Below, in pieces: positions 44,636 to 55,824 of a stretch of DNA of 64,000 nucleotides. Location: NCBI GenBank assembly GCA_024500155.1, contig CM044877.1, positions 29,635,001 through 29,699,000 of the forward strand, in the 5' to 3' direction. The translations under genes and the position numbers were made by a program. The stretch's first letter is position 1. Each line of letters starts with the position of its first letter. The notes below the pieces were generated by a model. The model had not been told where the DNA came from. It saw nothing but the letters and a program-made list of their open reading frames with translations, and did no database searches. The DNA comes from Chenopodium formosanum (Eukaryota; Streptophyta; Magnoliopsida; Caryophyllales; Amaranthaceae).

Positions 44636-45504
44636 TCAAGTGTTTAAGATGATACCTGAGGTTGAGGTTACTTTTCCTTTCGCCTCAACATCCAGATAAT
44701 TGTTGCATTCTCTTTTGTAGTGTCCAGGGTTACCACAATAGAAGCAGCGCATCTTCCTCTTGTCTTTGAACTCCATCTTCCTTGGTCTAAGGGAAAAGTT
44801 AGCCTTCTTGCAAGAATAGGTCTTTTGGAGCTCTTGGATGACTTCCCTTAAGGACAGTGTATCCCTATTGGCGATGAGACGCATTTTAAGCCCCACATAT
44901 CCCGAGTGAAGAGAGCTAAGAAGCATGTGAGCCGCTTTCTCGTCTTCCACTGGTTTGCCAATTAGCTCCAGATGGTTGAATAGCCTTGTCATGTTAATTA
45001 CATGAACTTGAAGTGGCATTCCGGGCCTAAGTCTCGCATTGTAGACTTTTCCCCACACCTCTTGTCTTTCTTTCGAGAGACAACCATCTTGCGGTGGCTT
45101 GATCCTCATTATGTAGAGTGACTAGTCACATCCTCCACGTGACCATCATAATTTCCCCTAGCACTTTTGGTGACCCTCAAATTGACTACATCCTCAAGAG
45201 CTTTGAGCATCATGTCCGGAAAATAGCCGGAGAAAATCTCCTTCCATTGAACTGGGATGGAGTTTGCCATGAGTTTCGAAACTCTCTTACAATCCATGCT
45301 CCTTTCTTCATGAGCTTCATCACTCATGATCTTTTTCGAGTAGAAACTGGGGATCGGAGTGTCCAAGATATGTTGTAGGTAGCAATTTCTGAGTGTCTTT
45401 TGGAGTTCATCTTCCCAATCCTTAAAGTTCACCAAATTGAGCAAAAATGGTAACTTTTCGGGAAGTTCCGGGTACATAAGGTCGTTGTCATTAGTTGAAG
45501 ACAT
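44636..45504 (-). pseudogene. Copia-1 gag in two pieces
   Basis: First piece 45504-45109 (131 codons, MSSTNDNDLMYPELPEKLPF) ends in a stop. The second, 45109-44636 (157 codons), carries the capsid motif VHVINMTRLFNHLE, then a CCHC knuckle CFYCGNPGHYKREC near residue 121. The normal link between them is lost. Nucleocapsid function is defined by the knuckle. Confidence 0.85.
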
Positions 45505-48103
45505 GATTCTACAATTGAAAGAATTTTAATGAAAACCATTCAAAATTACTTAAATAAGATTGAATTTTATTCATGCAAATTTTCAATACTTATTTAGCGT
45601 CTTATTTACATGTAAAATTGTCCCTATTTTGTGAAAATAAGGCGTATCCAAGATCCGAAGAAACTAAGAGTGGTTAAGCATGCTTTGGCTTGTCTTAACA
45701 CTCAATCTTCTAGGGTAAGCATTGTCTTGCTAATGGCTCTAAGCTACTCTTGGTTAGACAATCGTCGCATCTAATGCATCTTTGACGATGTATCTCTTTT
45801 GCCACGGTATGTGAGGACTCCTCACTCATACCGATGAGTTAAACCAAAACCAACGTGCACACCCGGTGTGCCTTATGAGCCTTGGAGAAGTGATGGCACC
45901 TCGCTTTGGCGTAGCCTACCATCACCCTCGTTCGGTTGGTAAGTGTTGTTTTGGAAAGGCAAGTTTGACTCAATATTATTAGGGACCTAAGATTTCTATG
46001 TTGGTTGATTTAAGTGAACTTAACTAATCATCGCAACATAAAGAAAACCTAAACATGCATCTAACAAATAATTCACATGTATATATAAGCATAAAATATA
46101 AAGTGAAATTATAGATGCATATTGGCAACAAGTATGACCCCTTGAATTCTTCAAATCTTCAAAAGGTCTTCATTTGCAATTCAAGGCTTTGTCTTCCAAG
46201 ATAAGCCGTCTTCAAGACTTAACCAAACTGTACAAATACTAGTGTCTACGACTAGGAATAATCTAAATATTAAGGTACAAAAATACTTAACGGTGCGTAG
46301 ACCGTATTTAGATTTACAAAAATACATAACGACACGTAGTCCGTATTTTCTATCCTAATCGAGTCCCACTAGTTGCCATTTCATAAAACCTGTAAGAGAG
46401 AATATATATTCCATTCATCCATTCACTATTTGTGAATGGCCCATGCAATTTACAATATCAAACAAGTAAAATGCATTTAAACAACGCGTGCACTAGTAAC
46501 TAATCTAGGTGGTTAATCCGATTAACACGCCTAATTAAAAACTAGTCAAAGTTGTTTAACCGATTATGTAATTGACGTTATTAATAATTGAAGCTCCCAC
46601 TAAATTCCGCATTTCCCTTAATTAATCCAATTTATTAAGTCGGTAGCACCCAAACTTGTCAAAATAAAATTTTGTCAATGCCGCTCAAAACCGAGGCCTA
46701 GCCTCCCAAAATTTTAATTAAAATAAACAAAATTAATTAAAATAAATAAAACGGCAAAATAAGCAATATTAAGCCAACCGCATTTCAAGTGGCTTTCGCT
46801 TTAAGCGTTTTGCCAAGGAAACTCGAATAATCGCGGCTCATGCAAACCAAGCATACTACGGCTATTCACCTTACCGCACCAAGCATATGCACACACAAAA
46901 AACTCCGCAGACACGACCCGCGGCAAGCAGCCATGGGCTGCTGCCACTGCCGCACGCACGCGCACGCACAGCCATAGCTGCTGGTGCGTGGCTGCTGCGG
47001 CCGTGTGCTGCTGCCGCGCGTGTAGCCGCACGCAAGGTGGGGCAGTCACCTTGGCAGCCACATGCGGGCTGCTATGCAACCCGGCTAGCTAAGGGTGGTT
47101 CTTTGCCTCGTTTTGCGTGCCATGGCCTCGGGATTTGATCCCATTTCGCGAGACATAATTAATTAATTCTAAATTAATTTCATAACTAACTTAATGAGCA
47201 AAAAAATAAAATTTTAAACAAGTCTAACTTAATAAAATTTCAAAGTGCAAATAACCAAAAAAATTCCATGAACCATTCTTAATTAAATTGGTTTAGCTTG
47301 GTGCAATAACAAAGTTGAGGCAATTTCTCACTTTTAATTTAATCAATTTAAATTAAACTTGAGAATTTGACAAAGTAAGGGGAAGTTGGAAAAATATGAA
47401 CTTTAATGTTCAAATGAAAATTCCAACATCTAAATTTTGTGAATCCTTGAAAATTATATCTTCTAACATGAAGATAACCAAATTTCTATCACAAAAATTG
47501 AAACTTTATGTTTTAAATCAACTCAAAATGATTAAAACAACCAAGTTTAACACAAAATAACATGGAATTTAGTGGTTTTTAAAGTTTCAATCACTTATCA
47601 CAAATAAAGATTGAATCTTTAACACTTAGGAAGCCTCAAACCAAAAAATTTCACACTAAAAAGCAATTAGTTTGCAATTATGTGAAAATAAATCAACCTT
47701 TAAGCATCAAATACTACCAAGTAAGTGTGCTTTAAGGGGACTTAAAAATGCAGAAAATAATGCAAATAATCAACCACATAATCAACAAGTTATGCCATTA
47801 ACTTTAAGGTTAGAAAAGACTTAAAATTTTTCGTCAAAAACGAAAAATCCCTCGAAAAAGGCATTTCTGGTAAGAATTTGGCTAGAATCACAGTCCCAAA
47901 GGGCAAAGGAATAAAAAACCTTTCCAGAACACCTTTTCCACCCACAATTCACTATTTTTGGGCGAAAATTTGGGTTCTGGGCCAAATTCGAGATTAAAAA
48001 CGGGATTAAAATAAATAAAACCTAGCTACTAATCTAATTAGTAACTTAAACCAGAAAAATAAGCCAAAATAAACCTTGAAAAACATGATTATAAAAATAA
48101 ACG
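45505..48103 (-). other. Copia-1 leader, unusually long, with a GC-rich block
   Basis: About 2.6 kb between PBS and gag with no gene. A block at 46905-47080 (GCTGCTGCC, CACGCACGCGC, GCCGCACGC) resembles in style the LTR block but is not the same sequence. Much of the rest is A-rich. It may contain an unrecognised insertion; I found no TSD pair. Confidence 0.6.
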
Positions 48104-48121
48104 AGCGGGGCTCCGATACCG
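48104..48121 (-). other. Copia-1 primer-binding site
   Basis: Minus-strand CGGTATCGGAGCCCCGCT, one base from the LTR end. It resembles the initiator-Met PBS TGGTATCAGAGC with two changes in its first twelve bases. Confidence 0.7.
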
Positions 48122-48122
48122 C

Positions 48123-49384
48123 TGTTGGGGTTTGGTGAGTCCGACTCACCGCGGAAACAACCCTGACCCAAGGAACCACTCGTAATTAATAAAACCATAA
48201 AGCATAAATAAATAAACACAAGAAAAGGAAGAACGAATCATACCCTTGAAGCGAGTTTTGCCCTCTCAAAACGGGCTCTTACTTGAAAGCCTTGAGCACC
48301 GCAAATGCCGTGCCTCCAACGGTATCCACCCACAAAGGACGAACACGACTTTTTAGGTCCGCTACCTTGGAGTTAGCAAGGTCCGACCAAAACCCAAGTG
48401 TTAATGGAGTTTAAGAGTTTTTCCAAAATATGGAATGTTCTTTCTAACTCCCACTCAAGCACTTTACTCCAAATCCCAAGGTTGGTATTTATAGAGGAAA
48501 GTATGAGTCGGAATTTCTATCCCATCAATGGAGGATTCATGAAATTCCACAAATTAATTTAAAGCTAAATTAAATTAAATATATAAGCAATTAATAAATC
48601 AACAAGTATCCTAGTCATATGTAAAGAGGAGTATGGACCACTTAGAGAGGAGGGGACCATACTTGCTCCCCACTCCTTCCTCTCCTTGTGACACTTGTCC
48701 ACACCAAAAAGTAAGCATACTTACTAGCTTCCCCTTTCTACCCGACCTAGGCCCACGGCCCAGCTAGCCTCGCACCGTGCAGGCTACTAGCTGCTGCCAG
48801 CTCGGCCCAACACGCCCACGCACATCAATGCGGGCTGCTGATGCCGAGGGCGCTGCTAGCTAGCCACGCACATGGTTGCGGGCTGCTGGCCATGTTATGC
48901 TAGCATGCCTCGCACATGATGCGGGCTGCAAGCAACGCCTTGCTAGCATGTCTCACACATGGTGCAGGCTGCTAGCTCGGCTAATCTCCTAGCACTCGGG
49001 ATTCCGATGCTAGGGGTATTTTGGTCATTGTTGATTTATTACTAATTTGTCGTCTCGTCTTTTTATTATTTTTTACTCGACTTTCGACGATAGGTTTCTA
49101 CGCTCTAAGCTTGAATTTCCGACGTCTAAATATTTAACACTCGGGCGACGAATTAATTTCTTCCGAATTAATTCGTCGAGTCGGTTCGTATATTTTGCTT
49201 GGGTGTGACCCGAAGGGTTCAGTCAAGATTAAGCTGTAATATTAATTATATTAATATTACTAATCGGAAGCAGCCTCCACCCAGGCATTCCGATCACTTG
49301 ACCTTACTAAATAAATTAGCTTTCTAATAATTCTGAACCCGCCATCAGAATAATTCACTTGTTCGAAGGACACCATTCCTTTCA
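48123..49384 (-). repeat. Copia-1 5' LTR
   Basis: 1262 bp, nearly identical to the 3' LTR except within the GC block (48774-48985). Minus-strand TATAAATA at 48486-48493. Confidence 0.93.
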
Positions 49385-51413
49385 TAGTGTAGACACCCAT
49401 TTGTGTCTCCCCAAAACCAAACCCAGTGATAAGTACCTTTCACGTCGAATCATAATCGAATGAAGTGAAAGTGTGGAAAGTCTAGTGTTGCGGATAGTTT
49501 TAATTTCTTTTCTCTTCTCTCTGTTTTTAAAAACTTATTTTAAGAAAACATCCAATACAGTTTGTTTGGTTCATTATATGGGTCCAATAGTATTGTAGTT
49601 GGATGGGGCTTGATAAGAGTTTTCCAACGATATATTATAAGCCCAATTCCAATGAATATTGAGGAAGTTATGGCCAATTTACTAAACTGGGCCCGGTTTG
49701 AACTTTATATGCGGCCCAATGACCTAGAGGAGGGCCTAGTATGATTTATCATTCCTAATGCAATTAGGAATGGTTTTAGTCTTCTAGATTCTTCTAGAAG
49801 GTTCTTTTCATTCCTAATTCAATTAGCATTGATAAATTGACTTTTGTTGACTTTTCAGAGTTTTAATTAAAATCAAAGAACATTTTTGAGGAAAAGATAT
49901 GATTTTATCCTCCTGTACGGCAAAATTTATCTGATTTGAGAAAACGCGTCAAAAACAGGGTTAGCGCCAAAAGCCAGGCATTGGCGCTTGGCGCTAAGCC
50001 TGGCGCCTGGCGCTGGCATTGGCACCTGGCGCCAATCAGCCAGCGTTGGCGCCAGCTCTATTTCACGTGCGCCAATGCTCTGTTTTGTTAATTTATCTTT
50101 TTGGTTGATTTCTTTATAAATAACGTAATAAAAACTCCGTTTTCAATAACCAGATTTCACTAATTCTAACCAATTCTCATCAACAACCAGCTTTTCAATT
50201 ATATTCACCTACAACCAGTTTTCATTCGCATTCTCTCTAATCCATCTCTCTCCCTTTTTCTAAACTAGTCTTTTACATACAAAATTCCGCATTCGCAAGA
50301 TCTAGAAAACCTAGCCATATTCGAAGTTGCCTTCGCCCTAGACGTGAAAGGTTTAATTTATGAGGGTTTGGTCCCAAATCTCTATTTCCATTATTTAATT
50401 TAATTGTTTGTTTATTATTTTCCTTGAAGTTACTAACGTGTGTATTTTGTTATTAGAAAGAGGTACGAGGCATCAAAGTAAGTACTTTAATGGTTTTTAT
50501 TGATGTTATGATATAGAGTTCATGTTTAGATTGTTATTATGATTCCTAGTATCATGTCTAGGGTATTTTTAATATTAAATATGATTGCTATGATGCTTCC
50601 TATGCTCTCCCTAATATTTATGATTGTTAGTATCATGTTAGGGCTAAAGGTTTGAATTTTTATTGCTTAGTGACATGCTAGGGTTTGTTATTAATCTTTT
50701 TAGTATCATGCCTAGGATCTTGCTATTATTATGCTTTAAGATTAACATGAACATGATTATGATTATAATTGTTAACATGGATATTATTATTAGTATTATT
50801 TTGGTGATGATTATTTTAATTATTATGATTATTATTATTATGCTTAATATGATTGTTTTGGTTATGATATTTATTTTATTTATTATGTTGCTTGATTATA
50901 TATTCATTGTTATTGCTTGATCACGCCTTTTATGCATGTTTAAAAGAAATTTGTAATTGTAATCATGCTTAATAAGATAATTAATAATCTTGTTTAGGGT
51001 TAATATGATTATAATTCAAGTGATCGCCAATAATAGATTTGTTTGTGCATTATATTCAACCAACATAGATAAACAGGTTTGGGTTAATCCTATTGATTGC
51101 ATGTTAATTAAAAAACGCACATGAATACGATCAGAATAAAGTAGAGGCCTATTATTAGGGCAGGTTCAATCTCTTTTAGGTTGGGTTTGTACCTTCATCC
51201 CCGAACCCTTATTTAGTTCAAGACCTTATGGAGTTGATGATCTCTTGGATCGTTAAGGGGTGTAACCTTCACCCTGTGAACGGTTTACAAGTTCCTAAAA
51301 CTTGTTGGCGACTCTTTTGCTCTATCTTCTTTCCCTTTGGACGCCACCGTACTTTAGTGTATGATCATAGTGGGGTTCGAGCTAGGGGTTAACGCTTGAA
51401 AATATTCCCTACA
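49385..51413 (+). mobile_element. solo TatA LTR, pierced at its left end by Copia-1
   Basis: The LTR body runs 49390-51413 and ends ATATTCCCTACA; its first two bases (TG) are at 39408-39409, on the far side of Copia-1. TSD CGTAG is perfect at 39403-39407 and 51414-51418. Bases 49385-49389 are the Copia-1 TSD. Length about 2.03 kb. It sits within the conserved hairpin of a TatB 3' untranslated region. Confidence 0.92.
49962..50122 (+). promoter_or_regulatory. solo TatA LTR promoter: GCGCC block and TATA box
   Basis: TTGGCGCTTGGCGCTAAGCC-type block to 50076, about 40 bp spacer, TATAAATA 50115-50122. Confidence 0.65.
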
Positions 51414-51684
51414 CGTAGGCAACCTCACATTCAGGTGCGGCCACATTCATATGCATGATCGCGTCAAAGAATATCCAATGCTAATCCTATGACCCTATAC
51501 GTCTAGAGCTAGACTTGGGGGCTTGATCCCGCATCATTTAGCCTACCCAGCATAAAGAGTCACCATTTTGACTCTTCTCACACAAATTTCCATCACCATA
51601 GCCTTTGCGGCCAGCCTTAGTATCACATTCACACACTTCACTCACACGTGCTTTAACGTAGGCGCACTTCGAACGACGCCTACA
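51414..51684 (+). other. TatB 3' region fused to the last bases of its LTR
   Basis: Continues the sequence broken at 39407 (GCAACCTCAC, GGTGCGGCC, AGAGCTAGACTTGGGGGCTT). Near 51640 it passes directly into GTGCTTTAACGTAGGCGCAC and ends at ACGACGCCTACA, the end of the TatB LTR. The polypurine tract and almost all of the 3' LTR are missing. Confidence 0.75.
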
Positions 51685-52944
51685 TCTACATCCATATGAG
51701 GTTCATTATTTTTCAAGCCTTCTACATATAATTGCATGAGCGACATGGATCCTTGACTATTGCGGACCTAATCCAGAATCTTGACTCATAATTTTCAAAC
51801 TCGAGACCGAGCCATCTAGGGAAGACAAAGGCATCTTTTCGGGGTGGTAATTTTTCTTTTCTAGGTTTAATTTTGTTTCTTTTTAGTTCATTGGGTTTAC
51901 ATTTGCCTTCTTGCTAACCATTTGAGCCTTTTCCCTTCTTTACAAGCCACGTCCTTAGATCTTGAGCCTTTTGTTTCATTTTTGTTTCCGTTCTTGGTTT
52001 TTGTGAAGCAATTGATCATTATTGTTGGAGTTTGTGGTGAAGGAGTTTGGATATTTGGTTCTCTTGAAAGCAGGTTTATGTTGTGATATTTGTGTGAATA
52101 ATGGAAAATGAATGATGGAAAAAACTGCCCAAAGTCAAAAGAGGCAAAGGCATAATAAATGCAAAATTGTAAAAGTCGTCTTAAGTTAAAGAGGCATGGA
52201 CAATTGCTTTGAAAGAAATGAAAATACAAAAAAAAAAAAGTGAAAACAAGAAAATACAAAAATATTTTGATGTGATTCTTTTCCCCTTTTCAAGGATTGA
52301 GGACAATGCTTCCTTTAAGCTTGGGGGAGAAGCATTTACGCTTTTTGTATATATGATTGTGGTTATAGCTTTGAATAAGCTTGGGGGAGTTAGTTTGTTT
52401 TTGTTTGGCGATTGCTTGGTTATGAGGAGAAGGTTTGATCACCCTTTGCTTCACTAATTAGGAATACCGCTAAATTTTAAAATTTTAAGCCTACCCTCAC
52501 CCTTTTTGCCCTTACGTTACAACCATTGGGAAAGACCTTTCGACCTAGATGTTGAGTCATATATCGGGGGAGGGCATTATGAGTTAAAGCCAAAGGAAAG
52601 GGGATACATTGTCAAGACGTCGAGTAGCCCAAAACTTATCTCTTTTTCCGGTTCCTTCATGGAACTTTCGAGATGCTCACTAGGGGAAGATATGAGACTA
52701 GAAGGGAGAACGCGGTAAGACCGTTTGGGATGAAAGTGGATTGCGTTTCTCTAGTTCCTATGCTTAGCATATGTATGTTTCAATCAACCTCAGGTATCTT
52801 GGAACGTGCACTCCCTTATTTATTTAGAAAGATTTGCACTCATTTATGCTTGTACATTTGGAAAAGTCCTTTCATGAACATTTGTTTGCTTTTCTTGTAT
52901 TTTGGTTTCTTCTTCATGCTTTGCCTTTTTGTATTATTACGAGA
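51685..52944 (+). mobile_element. Athila-like 3' internal fragment
   Basis: Matches the AthA 3' non-coding region: GATCCTTGACTAT, GACCGAGCC, ATTGAGGACAATGCTTC followed by AAGCTTGGGGGAG (52317-52329), and again AAGCTTGGGGGAG (52377-52389). No gene. It ends near 52944 where Tat-type 3' sequence starts. It could come from the same element as the LTR piece at 34880; not provable here. Confidence 0.7.
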
Positions 52945-54397
52945 GTTACCGTGCCTGAGAAACATGAATACCAAGTGAGTGATATACCGCATGATCGGGA
53001 TTGCCCACACTTATAAAAATAAAATAAATACTAAAGCAAAAAGAGCTAAAAAAGAATAGAAATTCAAGCATGAAAATACAAATATTCAAAAGCAAGGTTG
53101 CACACCTTGGGGGCTTATCTAGGGTCTTGAGCCTTTATCCCCTTCTTCTTTAAACCTTTAGCCTAACCACGTTACAACCCTTAAAAAGACCTTTTTGAGG
53201 TATACACACTTGTGCGAGGTTTGGCTAGAGCTACGTTCGGCCTGATTCCTAACGGATACATAGGCAACCTCACATCGAGGTGCGGCCATAATAAACATGC
53301 ATTCATATTCACATTCACACACTTACACCATGATCATAACAAGGGATCTCCAATGCTCATCCCTATTCATTTAGAGCTAGACTTGGGGGCTTGATCCCTA
53401 CATTATTAGCTTACCTAGCCTAAGAGTCACCACCATTTGACTCTTTTCAATAATATATTTTTTCACACACTTAGCTCTTGCGGCCTAACTTTAGTGTCAC
53501 TATCACACACATCACGCATACATGACCAAATATATTTCCTTTATGAACCCTTTGTCATGAAATCTTAACGCTGAAGCATGCTTCGTCAAAATCACTCATA
53601 ATTGTCATTGCATCACGAAGTACGAAGTGCTTAGCCTCCGTGCCTAAGTTACCCAAATACTTTCATCATGGAGTCAACAGTTGAGATAGCCTAGGATGAA
53701 TTAATCCTTGAACCTTGAGAGATAGTATCAAACAACATTTGACTAAGCTCATTCAACATGCATCTTCAAACTTTTGATTTTCTTTTTCATGTCTTTCTTT
53801 TTCAGGAGAAAGTCGGTACCCTCCACAAAATTGACGGAAAATTTTTGCTTTTTTGCATTTTTCGAGTCGCACGATCACATTACAATGCACACACGAGTCA
53901 TGTACACATTGAGTCATGTCGTACCATATCACTTTGATTTGAGTCTAACACATGTGTCATTACACTTCGAGTCGAGTCAACCTCGAGTCAGTCAAACATA
54001 TCGAGTCAAGTTTATACCTTGAGTCGTGTCAAGTCGATGAGTCAAGCAACATTAAGCCTTGGGTCAACCCTAAGATAATTGAAAATATTGGCAAAGTTCT
54101 ATAGTCAAAAATAAATACAGGTGCAGCAGAATAGGGAAGACCCTACTCCAATTCTTGGCTCTAGAGATATCTTAGCAACGACAGAGCTCGAAGCCTCTCA
54201 GAAAGGTGATTTCGACCTCATGCAGCAATTTCGGGTTCCTTGGTACACTAGTTAGCCCCTATAAGCAATTTGACAAGATTAGTAGTCGGCTCGATTACAA
54301 TCGTAGTAAGTGATTGACCTGACAAAAAATCGTCTCACTTAGCTTAAGCGCCTAAAACACTGGCTCATTACAATCGGTTCAAAAGCAAGCACTTAAA

Positions 54398-55160
54398 CGA
54401 CAATATTTCCAAATGTGGATTGTCGCGCATTCTTATTAATTGACAAAGTTTTCCAAAAATTGGATTGTCATCCCCAACTGACAATATTTCCAAAAATGGA
54501 TTGTCGTGCATCTTCTTCAATGACAATTTTTCCAAGATTGGATTATCATCTCTGGCAAAGTTTCCAAGTGTGGATTGTCGTGCTCCTTCTTTGTTTGGCA
54601 ATTTTTTCCAAGTTCGGATTGTCATCGCTGGCAAGTTTTCCGAAATTGGATTGTCATACACCCAGTTCCCTATGGCAAAATTTCCCAAAGGATTGTTGTA
54701 GGTCTCTATTCATCATAAATGTCGGCAAAGTTCCTCAACGTGGATTGTCATTCAATTCAGTAAGTGGCAAATTTTCCCGAAGTGGATTGTCGGTCGGCTC
54801 TTTTTTGCAAATGTTCCAAGACGCGGATCGTCAATAGTGGCAATATTTTCCCAAAAGGATTGTCGCATAGCGTTGGCAAATTTCCAAGGTGGATTTCTTT
54901 CAAGAGTTATATTCCAAGATGTGGATTGTCGATCGTAGCAAAGTTCTTATGAAAGATTGTTACGAAGCATTGGCAACTTTTCCAAAAATTGGATTTTGGC
55001 AAATTTTCCGAGGTACGGATTGTCGCTTCATCGTGACAACATTTCCAAGGATGGATTGTTACGTGGCATTAACAACTTTCCCTAAATCGGATTGTCATAC
55101 ATCATACAAGAGTTGTGTTGGCAACTATTCCTAAAGAAAAGAGGATTGTCATCACAACAA
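54398..55160 (+). repeat. tandem array of about 17-20 variable units (36-52 bp)
   Basis: Each unit has GGCAAATTTTCCAA or GACAATATTTCC, then TGGATTGTC and a variable tail of 10-25 bp. GACAAT and ATTGTC within a unit form a 6-bp inverted repeat around a TTTCCAA core. Lengths vary, so it is not a simple satellite. Confidence 0.88.
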
Positions 55161-55349
55161 AAGCACCGACGTACAGGTTCAAAGCAACGGAAGCGCCGAT
55201 GTACTGGCATAGCAAACATTAAGAAGCAGTGATCTTTTCGAAGACTATCACAGCAGAAATTAGAGTCATATCAAAAAGAAGCTCTTTGTTTAGAGACGAG
55301 TGAACATCGAAACAGCAAGGTGGCGTTCCCTAGATTGTGGAGAGTTGTC

Positions 55350-55560
55350 ACAAACAATTGAGGATTGTTTCAAGAGAAGCAATCTTCGATGATATTCCCT
55401 TGGACGTGGAATGTTATCAATACGGATGAGGATTGTTTCAAGAGAAGCAATCTTCGATAGTACTCCCTTGGGTGTGGAATGTTATCATAGCGGAGAGGAT
55501 AGTTTTGGGCGAAGCAATCTTCTAATTTGGAAGCAGTTACGGGCGTAGCGGTTTTCAAGC
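55350..55560 (+). repeat. second array, about three units of ~67 bp
   Basis: Units contain GAGGATTGTTTCAAGAGAAG, CAATCTTCGA, CCCTTGG.GTGGAATGTTATC. GAAGCAATCTTC and GATTGTTTC give local inverted pairs. The third unit is diverged. Confidence 0.8.
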
Positions 55561-55808
55561 GGGATGGCATTCTCTAGCTTGTAGGAGGTCATCAGAACAA
55601 TAGCAACAACAATCGGTTACTTTTAGAGACGTGTGCTTGACGGTGCAAGATACGCATTTCTTAACTCTTTTATCTGTTTAACTAATGCTAGTTTTGCAGG
55701 TATCGGCGTTATAAGAGTGATTTAGGATCGCAGAACGTTCTGAATCATTCTCCGTCCCTATCGATACTTTGACTTTTGTTTTCGAAACTCGCGTTTCTCC
55801 AAACTCAA

Positions 55809-55824
55809 TCAAAGTGGGGGCTTC
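55809..55824 (+). other. polypurine tract of the Tat-type element
   Basis: TCAAAGTGGGGGCTTC directly before TGTAGACACCC; identical to the E2 tract. Confidence 0.88.

Larger units (their letters stand above)
39410..49384 (-). mobile_element. Copia-1: complete Ty1/copia element, coding regions damaged
   Basis: Minus orientation: 5' LTR 48123-49384, PBS 48104-48121, leader, gag (45504-44636), protease remnant, integrase (44347-about 43350), RT and RNase H (43183-41591), 3' non-coding, polypurine tract, 3' LTR (40713-39410). Domain order gag-PR-IN-RT-RH identifies copia. TSD TAGTG is perfect at 39405-39409 and 49385-49389. The TSD overlaps the first two bases of an older solo TatA LTR. Confidence 0.95.
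52945..55808 (+). mobile_element. Tat-type 3' internal region with two tandem arrays
   Basis: Starts with GTGCCTGAGAAACATGAAT (equal to 39070 and, reversed, 24270). It runs through the CTACGT...ATACATAG hairpin (53232-53264), conserved 3' segments, array 54398-55160, array 55350-55560 and the pre-LTR segment (55705-55808). No gag. Short frames arise from repeats. Confidence 0.75.

Noticed and set aside
46801..47138. Ala/Arg/His-rich frames on both strands
   Set aside because: They arise from the GC block in the Copia-1 leader and lack any motif.
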